64,000 nucleotides of DNA from NCBI GenBank assembly GCA_019055375.1, contig JAHQIW010003656.1, forward strand, positions 1 through 64,000, written 5' to 3'. The stretch comes from Parelaphostrongylus tenuis. Its lineage: Eukaryota > Nematoda > Chromadorea > Rhabditida > Metastrongylidae. Position numbers and translations under genes: made by a program. The notes under the pieces were generated by a model that made no database searches, was not told where the DNA came from, and saw nothing but the letters and a program-made list of their open reading frames with translations. Shown piece after piece: positions 32,986-42,400 of the stretch. Numbering within the stretch: the stretch's first letter is position 1; each line of letters opens with the position of its first letter.

Positions 32986-35253
32986 TCAGTCTTTCCACCG
33001 ATGAGTACAATCAACATTCGCACATCGATAGAATATCGTCATTGGTTCGTCGGCTGATCGTGTCTGTATCTGCATGAAATAGGCTCGATCGTGTGAACAC
33101 TTCGGACAACGTTCGTTCGTCACCTGAATTTGAAAGATCGACTTTTTGTAAACCTCAGCAGCATGAGTGAATAGAAAAAATGTACAAACTGCCCTTTTCC
33201 TTGAATAAAATTTGCATGAGGTTGGTATTTTCTCCCATCAAATTCGACGGCTAACGTCCCGCCGATTTCGCCTTCGTCGGAGCCTGGGTGGTATTATCGT
33301 ACCATATCTGATATTTGATTAGCATAAATTAAAGTAAAATTAAAGTATTTATAATCAGATATGGTATAATATGAGCGCATGTGGCGCAGTGGTTAGAGGT
33401 GCCCTGCGTCGCACACGAAGTCAATGGTTCGATCTCGCGCTTATGGCTCACCAAGCCATCCATCCCTCCGGGCTCGGTAAATTGGTACCAGACAGGTTTC
33501 AGACTTGTCTGGGAGGATAAGCAGCACTGACTCGGTTCAGCGGTAAGCCACCGCGAGTCATTGTAAAGGCCAGATATGCATTCAGTCACCTCAAACGAAG
33601 TTAAAAATTGAAGTCGAATGCATGGCGCATCCCCCAGGGATTGATCAACGCCGAGAGCTTTATCCTTTATCCTTTATCCTTTATGGTATAATATATTACA
33701 TTCAGGCTCTGCCGAAAGCGAAATTGTCGAAATATTGGCTAACAATCTGAGGTGAAGAGTACCAACCTCGTACAAGCTTTATTCAAGAAAAAAAGAACGG
33801 TTTGTACAATTCACTTGTCTCCTGAATGTTCGTCAACAAATTATGGTAGTAACTCAGTTACAGACTACATTTATGCAAGCAGGCTTCTCGGAATTCTTGA
33901 CCTTGAGACATCTTGCCAGTAACCTACGTTTATACCCAGTATGAATGACTTCATCTTTCGTTGGTATATTCTCCAGACACAAGTGACATATAGGTGTTAG
34001 TGATAAACGATAAAAAAAAAACGTGGTTATTCTGTGCAGAATACTTTAATCTCGATATTCTCATAAATAAATAGCCTTAGAGCACCATGAAACACATAAT
34101 GAACATGCCTAAGTATCAAATCTTTCCCTTGCTATTATCCGTAATCAATAACTTTCTTTACCTACCATCCTCCAAATCGCGTGTAATAGCTTGAATGCTT
34201 CAACGAGGCAAAACATATTTTTTTGAAAAGCGTTTAGGAAGTCTGATAGCGCTTCCGTATTTTCCTGTACTCTACTAGAAATCTAGAAGCCAAAGTACAA
34301 GTAGAGATTTTCTCCAGGAAACGTTAAAAATTGGGATGTCGAACATCCGTGACTCTAGTATCCATCGAAATCTGTAAGAAAAAGTGAGAACATCCACATC
34401 TAGTTGACGAGTGAGGTTTCTAAATTTTGAGCTACCCCAGTCACCAAGACGAGCTCTGGTACCTGCACATCACGTCCACCCATACTTCTGCTGGACTTTT
34501 GAGTTACCTCGACCATTATGACAAGTCCTGCCTGCTGATTGCGTTTATTACAGTCAAGTCTGTGGTCTCCAACTTGAAACTCCTCAGAATCCATTTTTCT
34601 GCGTGTCGACCGGGAATATCATAGACCAGTCATGGAAGAAACTGACTGATATTCCCTGATCTAAGCAATAATATGTGGGGCAGAACAAGTTCGTCACTGA
34701 ATTCACCTCAGTAACACTTTGTATTAACATTTGTGCTGAATGTTTGAAAAGAGCTGGTGATGACGCAACCTATGGAAAAGTAACGTGGTCTTTCTACAGA
34801 AAATGTATGAAGGACGGGATGCATTCTCTAAACTACTCGACTACTGTACTGTACAACGATTCACGTGTCATACGGCTTCATACTTCTATCCTTATCCAAA
34901 TTTCCTGTTCGCTATTTCGTTAGATGCTTTCAAATAAACTAACTTAAATCAGTATATGGCCTTTGAGACTTTGAGTTGAGAACAAATCTGCCAAAGGTCA
35001 CACCTGAGCATTATCCCACGCCGACGGGCCACCGAGTACTTCTTCGAGATCTTTCAGCTTTGGGTAGATTCGACTGCTCACCTGAACTAATTGGCATTCG
35101 TAAATCACTATACACAGCTTCTATGTGTAACATTTGGCTGACCTTCTTCGTTACCGGGCAAACATATGGACACGAAGGACAGGAGAATTGCATAGATATG
35201 TCACCTTCCTCGATCTGCAGCAGTGAACCACAAAACGGACAAAAAACCAGCAT
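32986..35253 (-). CDS. polr3k: RNA polymerase III subunit RPC10/RPC11 (POLR3K)
   Basis: This small pol III subunit is needed for termination and for RNA cleavage at the 3' end, and acts in the nucleus. Three exons join in phase: 35253-35143, 35081-35004 and 33123-32986, giving 108 residues, the same as human as I recall. The N-terminal zinc ribbon has CPFC and CPSC pairs (MLVFCPFCGS, FSCPSCPYVC). The linker is IYPKLKDLEEVLGGPSAWDN. The C-terminal TFIIS-like ribbon has CPKC and CANVDC pairs and the catalytic hairpin TRSADEPMT (RSADE). The stop follows THRWKD. CTTCTCAG ends 3 nt before the ATG. CISD3 ends 262 bp upstream on the same strand, so the pair could be an operon with trans-splicing of this gene. 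Its 1.9-kb second intron carries a nested SINE-in-palindrome. Confidence 0.97.
33249..33284 (-). ncRNA. Hammerhead-like motif, degenerate
   Basis: The minus strand reads GGCTCCGACGAAGGCG, AAAT, CGGCGGGACGTTAGCC. Stem I (GGCT with AGCC) is intact. The core is CCGACGA for CTGACGA and GGGAC for GAAAC, so it is not expected to cleave. Confidence 0.5.
33373..33682 (+). mobile_element. Full-length tRNA-derived SINE (family A) with 12-bp target-site duplication
   Basis: This is the reference copy. It is flanked by exact ATGGTATAATAT at 33361-33372 and 33683-33694. The head GAGCGCATGTGGCGCAGTGG has a consensus A box; GGTTCGATCTCGCGC is the B box. The roughly 190-bp body has GTACCAGACAGG, GTCTGGGAGGATAAGCAGC and CGCGAGTCATTGTAAAGG. 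The 3' end is GCGCATCCCCCAGGGATTG, ATCAACGCCGAGAGC, then three TTTATCC units. The tail is a short tandem repeat, not poly(A). It lies in POLR3K intron 2. Confidence 0.93.
33705..33740 (+). ncRNA. Hammerhead-like motif, degenerate
   Basis: This partner of 33249-33284 reads GGCT, CTGCCGA (for CTGACGA), AAGCGAAATTGTC, GAAAT, ATT, GGCT. Stem I can form only with wobble pairs. It is a degraded copy. Confidence 0.45.
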
Positions 35254-35515
35254 TTACTGAGAAGACGACAAATCAAAAACAATTTTTTAACCGTAGCAGA
35301 AATAACAGCGGATGCGAAAAGAAAGCATCACTGACAATATAAAACTTGACAATTTTAAAACTTGGACATGTCCTAGTGTCGCTTTCGAGTATCAAAGAGT
35401 TGTGCATAGTTTACAAACCAGATATAAAAAGCCCGATTGTTTTGAACGATATCGAAGTGAGAATACAGGAAAAATGAAATATTTATCTACTCTAGATTAT
35501 GGATACAGTAACTAA

Positions 35516-38276
35516 TTATTGAAAGCCTCCATTTTTCGGCCTATAGCCAAGTTTACGAGCAACTCCGTCATAAATGGGCGAATTATCACCAAACTGTACG
35601 AATTGTGACGCGTCATGATCTCTTGGAGCGGCGCTTACCTGAAAATTTTCATAATCCTGTCGTCAGAAATAACGTCCTGAACATTTGAGGAAGAAAATTC
35701 TCAAAACGAAAGGCGAAAATAGAAATGAGAAACGTGCCGTCTTGTGAGATCCGTCACATATTGGTCGATGGTTAGTTTGTTTGCAGTTGCATAAAATGTA
35801 TTCACCACTTTTTTCCACCTGAAAAGCAAGCGCGAAAATGCGGCAAATGAAAGTGTATTAGGAATTATAGGTATTGAGAATTGAAACACATACTTGAAAT
35901 TGGACAGGACGAACATTGGTAAGGCCATCCTTTCCATGAGTTTTATCGCAAAACGGCTGAAAAAAAAAGTTGTTTTCAATATCATATGGCTCTATAACCG
36001 CAGACTCAATAACATCCTAATATTAGTTAGCTTGTAAGATATAAAATGGGCAAAAATGTTACGACTTGGTCCATTCGAAGCTATTCCTTTATCGGGGCTC
36101 AATTTTCAACTGTTTGAGGACAAAGCCTTTTTCACTTTTTCCCTTAGATTTTTAGAAGTCATTCGACATGCTTGAATTCTGGAAAAGGTCTTATTAGCAA
36201 CGAAGTAACATTACGTTCCTTTTCGGCGGGCCATACTGCGCTTCTCTCGAATTACGCTGCACTTAGTGATCTCAAAACCGCCACGAAAGTGTGAAACTTC
36301 GCTATTTGGTTGAAAAACTTTTCTCGTTTAGTGGAGATTTTCTATGTTTTCGTGCTAAAACAAAAAACTTTGCTCCATATTTTCACTAAGAATTTTTTCA
36401 TTTTCGTTTTGTATTGTCAAACAAACCCGTTATAAACTCAAAGCAAATATATGACTACAAAGAATGCGAATTTTAACCTATTTTTCGCTCTTTCAGCGTT
36501 CATCAAAGACTTTTTGAGAAACCGAATTTGGGCTTATAATAATCGAAACTATGCTACCAAATGACTAATGAAGAGCTATTGAAAGACCCATGTTCACTAC
36601 TTCAGCGCCTTAAAGAGGCTTATTCAGAAGAAAAATCTTCTTCTGAAAAAAAAAGGAGAAAAAAAAAGTTATTGGAATCATTGTCTTTCAAGCTATCGAA
36701 TAACTACTAAAAGCCTGAAGAAAATGCGAAAGAAAATCGTGTACTAAAGAGTTGGAAAATGGGTCCCAAAAACCCAATTCTAACGTATATTCGACTGTTC
36801 CACACAATGATAATACTGGCAAAATAAAGTATATAATCAAAAATCGAGCATAACAATGTTTTCTGCACAAATGAATACTTATAGGGAACTATAGTCATCT
36901 CATGAAAACGCAAAGAAAAAAAGAAATATGCCAGGAGAGAAGTAATACGAATACACATCAAATTTCTTAATTTCCAAAATCCCAAACCGACCTGATTGCT
37001 GCTTAATCCACATGAACACCATACGTATGTTTTGCCAGCTTCCAGGCTCACCTTAACAGTGATAGCACTAGCATATTCATAAAATCCACTTCAACAACTG
37101 TTGGTCAAAAACTTTGTAGAGGAAATAAAACGCAATAATATGACATAAAAGGTAGGTGAAACGTTACTAACAGTTGTTTTTGATAAGATCTATCAGATCC
37201 AAAGTCATATATGGACACTCACATTCACTACTGGAAGTATTGATCTACATACAGTGCGGAATCAGCACTTACCTTGGCGGGTTTGTGATCCCATTTCACA
37301 CCTTTATATGGTAGCATGTCGGCTGATGGATTCGATATAATCACTCCTTTCGCTTTCCCTCGGATAGAACTTACCTGCAGAGAGAAAGGTTGCACTTCCT
37401 TTGACCCAATCCATTTTTAAACCTTTCGAGGACAAAAACTTTTCTCGCTGCATATAGACTTTAAGCAGTCATTCGATAGCTTGTTTCGAAGATTTTTATC
37501 CTATAGCCTTTTTTCCCAAAAAACCTCCACAAGGCGCTGTTGTAGCAAAGATAAGATCCCATTTCACACTCGACGAGCATTTTTTGCTCGGCGAAGGTTT
37601 GTGGATGTCTTTCAACAAATAATCGATGGTATCAATTCAGGTGATTATAGAACAAAGTTTGGCTCATGTAAAGATCTTCACATAGCGCTAGAAGAGCAGA
37701 AAGAAGATTAGTTACGCGCCACTAAGCCTCGGCTTAGGATCCTTAGCGGGTTTATATCGTGATATAGAATCAGAGTAAAAGCCTGAGCTCATAAAACAAT
37801 ATAACAGAGTTTCTTCTATAATCCTAATAAGGAAAATCTGAAATTTCTATAAAGCGCAAGAGAAAATCCAAATAAATGACGAAATTCGTACCATTTGGAG
37901 GCGGCATTGAGAGAGCCGAGCGCAGCGCTATTGCAGACGCCCGCCGGAACGCACCCGTGTGAAATTTAATCTTATTTTCGCTGTCATATCACAATGAAGA
38001 GATCTTTTCAGAAACCAGGTACAGCATTGAAATGGCCGAGATTCAAGCTATCAAATGACTACTGAAACACTGGAGAGAACCGGATAAGATTCAGACAATA
38101 AAGAATAAAAGATAGACCAAAATAGAGTATTTACACTAAAGGAAATCTTCTAATCAGACTACACCAATAAAAGATATCAACAAAATGTTTCCATAAAAAA
38201 CATCAGTAAACATAAGGTCAGGAAAAAAACTCACCACTGGCGGTAAAGGACTCCAATGGAGAATATTCTTATACAT
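35516..38276 (-). CDS. cisd3: CISD3-type mitochondrial protein with two CDGSH iron-sulfur domains
   Basis: CISD3 (MiNT) is a mitochondrial matrix protein carrying two 2Fe-2S clusters. Six exons join in phase: 38276-38235 (MYKNILHWSPLPPV), 37374-37273, 37051-36992, 35956-35894, 35818-35708 and 35638-35516, about 166 residues. The first domain is TYVWCSCGLSSNQ then PFCDKTH, with three Cys and one His ligand. The second is YILCNCKQTNHRP then ICDGSHK. The segment MLPYKGVKWDHKPAK precedes domain one. GTTTATTTTCAG lies about 10 nt before the ATG, so trans-splicing is likely. The last exon (VSAAPRDHDASQF to GFQ) and its 69-bp intron are the weakest part; without them the frame would end a little downstream of exon 5. 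The 3' end lies 262 bp upstream of POLR3K on the same strand. Confidence 0.93.
36100..38100. repeat. Dispersed MITE-like inverted blocks in CISD3 introns
   Basis: Several 30-50 bp blocks recur in opposite orientations: AGAAGTCATTCGACATGCTTG (36150s), CAAGCTATCGAATAACTAC (36690s), AGCAGTCATTCGATAGCTTG (37460s) and CAAGCTATCAAATGACTAC (38040s). A related block is in 55780-56110. They look like the ends of a MITE family whose interiors have diverged; exact boundaries are not resolvable by eye. Confidence 0.5.
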
Positions 38277-38539
38277 ATCTTCTCACTATCTGAAAATAAA
38301 CGAAACGAGAACGATACTGGTAATTAGTTCAAATACCCAAGTTTTTGGAAATCCCCCCCCCCCAAGATCAATAATGTATGTAAACCCTAAGGATTTAACC
38401 TGCTTAGTCAACACAAGATTGGCAGTATCAGTGATAGTAATAGTGATAGAGTGGTGGCTGCTGTTGTGGTGATGAAGGCGAAATCGCCGTTACGGCACCC
38501 ATCGGATTACAATAACAACAACAAACTATCAACACCAAT

Positions 38540-38885
38540 TTTCATTATTATTTGAGTCAACTTGTCATGTGATCTGGTAAGGGCTCTTGTACCGCCTGAT
38601 ACACGTGTTTCGTCCTTACAGACTCGTCAGTCGGGCAGAACCCGTCGTCTTTCGATCTTTTTATAGTCAGGTCTCGGGAGCTCTACTCCTTTACAGAGAG
38701 TCATCGAAGACGAACGTTTTAAACTCTATGTCAAGTGAAATTTTCACCAAACAGAGTGTATGAGCACTAGATTGCTCGTTGGCTGGTATTTCTATCATAT
38801 TATACCTTTATTTCGAGTGCTTTACTGAAAGTTGGCTCAACTAATAATGAAAGGATCTATTGAAATTTGAGCGTGGTCTTGATAG
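38540..38885. repeat. Hammerhead-bearing element, family H1, copy 2
   Basis: It begins ATTATTTGAGTCAACTTGTC and continues ATGTGATCTGGTAAGGGC. It then has the hammerhead arm and the ATGTCAAGTGAAATTTTCACC and TTGCTCGTTGGCTGG spacer blocks, and ends near GTTGGCTCAACTAATAATG. Only one hammerhead arm is present; the right arm keeps only the outer repeat. Confidence 0.65.
38594..38636 (-). ncRNA. Hammerhead ribozyme motif, type I, near-perfect
   Basis: The 43-nt minus-strand sequence has GCCCGA, CTGACGA, stem II GTCT-GTAA-GGAC, GAAA, the palindromic stem III ACACGTGT and TCAGGC. Stem I has one mismatch; all core positions match the consensus. It may be active. It belongs to the family best represented at 50309-50351. 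Confidence 0.8.
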
Positions 38886-38994
38886 AGCAGTCGAAATAAA
38901 GGTATATTCACAACACACTACTACGAACGTCGCGACGGCTAAATCCCCTACACTAATCACATGCAGTGTCTGATTGGAACTCGTGATTCGCCAA

Positions 38995-39250
38995 GGGCGC
39001 GCCGTGGCCGAGTGGTTATGAAGCTCGCGGGGGCGAGCGTGGAACCGAGCTCCACCTCCCCCCCCTCTCAACAATTTCCGACAATCAGTAACGAGCGGCC
39101 TAGGGAACGCCACAGCCAAGCTATCTTCAAGAACGCAAGGAGACGGGTTGAACCTCTATTCTACCACGTTCAAGAAAAATACGAAAAAAAACGAACTGAA
39201 TGCTAGAAGTACTAGGATCTTGACGGTGGAAAACACGAGCATGTGAAGAC
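38995..39250 (+). repeat. tRNA-derived SINE-like repeat, family B
   Basis: It reads GCGCCGTGGCCGAGTGG (A box), then GGAACGCCACAGCCAAGC and TATCTTCAAGAACGCAAGG, TTCTACCACGTTCAAG and ACTGAATGCTAGAAGTACTA, matching the other family B copies. It contains a C/T-rich stretch CTCCACCTCCCCCCCCTC. It lies about 215 bp upstream of the NAT9 start. Confidence 0.75.
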
Positions 39251-39466
39251 GGAAGAAAATAAAAAGAAAACTCGCCAATAAAGAAAGGGTGCAAAGAATT
39301 TCACCGCCTTGTGATGAAAATTGCGTCGTATTTGATGCGGGTTCCGAGATTACGTATACTCACTCTATTTCCGCACTTTGTTTCGCTTGAGTTATCTTTC
39401 TTCTTCTCTTCTTTTTTCGTCATCGATATCTCGTCTCGCGCGTTTTCTTCACGCTTTCTTTCAGCG

Positions 39467-42400
39467 ATGAGAACGAACGAGAACACGAAGATCATTGGAG
39501 AGAAGGTGATTCTCATTCCGTACGAGGAGGCGCATGTGCCAAAGTACCACGAGTGGATGAAGGATGACGAGACACGGAGGTTCTCTTCTCTCTCTATCGC
39601 ATCGCTCACTCGTTCCTTACCGGTTGACTTCCGTGGACCCACGATCGTGTCCAACGACTCCGCCCACTCTTCTTTGAGTGGACGTCGATCACAGTTACTT
39701 TTCGTCGCGCGACCCGCAGGTAAGTTTTGGAATGATTTGCATACGGTCTGCGCCGGCGTATTGATTTCTGTTCCTTGATGCAGACACCGCACTTGCACAT
39801 ATATCATCAACAAACGCAGCAAATGCTCCGGCGCGAACCCTGCGTGAATCATTCCAAAACTTAGCTGGGGCCTTGCAACGAAAAGTAGCTGTGGTCAGCG
39901 TCCACTCGGTACGGAGGCGGCGGAGTCGCTGAATACGCCCTTGGGCCCACGGAAGTCAACCGGTTAAGGGGAAGTAAGAAATGCTGAGTGGTATGCAAAA
40001 TTCGGGAAACCTCTGGCGGGAACTGAACCCGCGCGTCTCATCCCCTCTGAGAGCGCGTGTGCTAACATTTTGGAGTTCTTGGGTATATAGTTCTAACATC
40101 TGCGATAATGTTAAGTGATATGCAAAACTTTGAACCTCGGGCGGAATCGAACCCGTATATCATTCTTTGCGGGGCGCGTGCTAATTAGTTGCCTACCGGA
40201 AATCCTATTCTGCTATTTATGACGTCATACAACTGCTGGAAGCGGTCAAATGAGAAGAATTCTTTTGGATCACATATATGCGATATCTGTCAGCGTGATT
40301 GGTTCAGTGCCAATACGTGCTCGCTAGACCAAACTGTTGCCGGTAGATCACTGACAAATCGATACATCGTATCGCAGGAAAGAATGGTGGCAGAACAGGA
40401 TCCTCGAGTAGTGCAGTTGGTTAGCACGCGCCACCGAAAAGGGTGGAATGTTTCTATAGTTCTATAGTTTTGCATACAATTCAACATTGTCAGATATGTA
40501 ATTGTAACATAGGAAGGCTTTTTTAAATAGCAATAATTGTAGCAAATGAAATTGCAGCATAATCCATGTGCTAAAAGTGGTTAACATTTTGGGTACGAGG
40601 GTCCCTGCGCTAGCCCCGCACCGCCGTTGCGTACAGCGGTGAGCAGGCCGCCATGCCGAGTGGTTAGTGATACCGGCCATTGGAAAGAAGGTTGATGGAT
40701 CGATCCTCTAACAAGGCGCTTTATAGCAGACTCTCTTGTGTTGATTAGTAGGGAAGGCTTTTCTAAATACGCAATAATGGTAGCAAAAAAAAGCTCTCTT
40801 GTTAACAATTCGCTCCTTTTTGGTATGAAACAGATTGTTGAATAAATGGTTCACATGAATAAATCGCTTGCGCTTAGATATTATGATAGAAGATATAGTG
40901 TATTAGTGACATTATGCATATTGAAATGAAAACGAAAATAAATACTTTAAAGTGTTGTGGGAGAAGATCGAACCAGCGACCTTCTTCCCGATGACCGACA
41001 TGACTAAGCACTCATCACAATGGGCGGATCGTCGGCTTGCGGCGGGCGGGGCTAGCGCAGTGACCCTGTCGTATCCAAAGTGGTAAATAGAAAGAGATCT
41101 AGTTATAATGTCATTATCTCTGTTACGTAACCAGTAAAGTGAAGAAATTTGTGGATATGTGAAATCGCGTTTGAAGTTTACCACACATCTTTTCCTTTCT
41201 GCCCAGCAGTATCTGTCCGCAGACTTCGGTCCGTTGTCCTTTAACTCAGAGCAGTGCTTATAGGTGATAATCGCTGAAATATTCTTCAGTTGGGAACAGG
41301 ATGGACGTAGTGGATGGTAGGATACTCGATTGAAGTATAATTACCCTTGTGTTTTGCCTGGATGCGATCAAACAAATTGTCAGCTTTCGCGCGCCTTGAA
41401 TGGCCGTCACGTCTCGTACAATTACCAAATCCCTATCGAAACCGAGCATAATTTCACTTAGAAGTTTGCTAGGTGAGGCTTTAGAAGTAGGGATAATATT
41501 TCATTATGAAGAAGCTGTATAGGTGTTTCTTTTTCTTGCTTTTACACGGCTTGATCTTGCATCTCGGAGGGAATCGAGCTAACGTGGATCATTAGTTCCT
41601 TTGTACATTAAGGGTTGAGGGAGGGGATCGAACGAATGCATCACTCATCACCTTGCTTTCTGTAGCTCTACATCATTAACCTCTGTACTGCTTAGCTCTT
41701 TTTTATATGTATTGTACCCTGAACAAATATGTCACTTATTCAACATTTTGGAGCTTATGGGGTTTTGATAGCTATAATGTTTAGTACGCTGTCGGCATGA
41801 GATCTATTGAACAGACTGTCATATTCGGTAGTGCAACGGTTACCATACGCTCCCGGAAAGAGTGAGATCTGCGTTCGAATCCCGGCTGACGCAAGTGTTT
41901 TGCACAACACTCCACATTATTGGGTAGACTGTTATATTGTTCTTGTGGGATTTCCAAAGATCCGAACATTTGTGCTTTCATTTTTACATCGTTCTTGGGC
42001 GATTTTCGCACTTGTGACACATAGGACGCACTTCCCAAAGCAGTAAACTACGCTCTTATTTTTTTCTCTTGGTCAATCAATTTGATACTCGAAGAGCAAG
42101 CATCGACAACAAAAATAAATGTCTAAGTTCAAAAGGCCACAAAATAATAATTATTGCTGATAAAATACGGAATTCGAATCTTATTAGCAATAACTTGGTT
42201 GCTCATATGGCTCCTATTTTAGTCAATAAAGCTGATTACACGATGAAATCTATGCCTAAATTTGGATGGCAGTATTATTCTTGGGTTATCATGTGTTATT
42301 TATGACTCATTTAATCTAGAATGTTTCGCTGACTCAGATGCATTTGAGGGAATCAGGAGATCTAACAATGTACTCTGAGCCTTTCATGAGGTCTGTTATC

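Larger units (their letters stand above)
33200..33787. mobile_element. Hammerhead-bearing palindrome split by a SINE
   Basis: The left end (CTTGAATAAAATTTGCATGAGG) is mirrored by the right end (ACAAGCTTTATTCAAG), and each arm contains a diverged hammerhead-like motif next to AGGCTC. The sequence TACCAACCTC is shared with the Penelope palindrome at 14-15 kb, which points to the same group. A full SINE A copy was inserted in the right arm (33373-33682). Confidence 0.7.

Noticed and set aside
39311..39852. Long overlapping open frames (155 and 183 codons) on both strands
   Set aside because: The plus frame only includes NAT9 exon 1 and then runs into a palindromic repeat; the minus frame is its shadow. 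Palindromes give open frames on both strands without coding.
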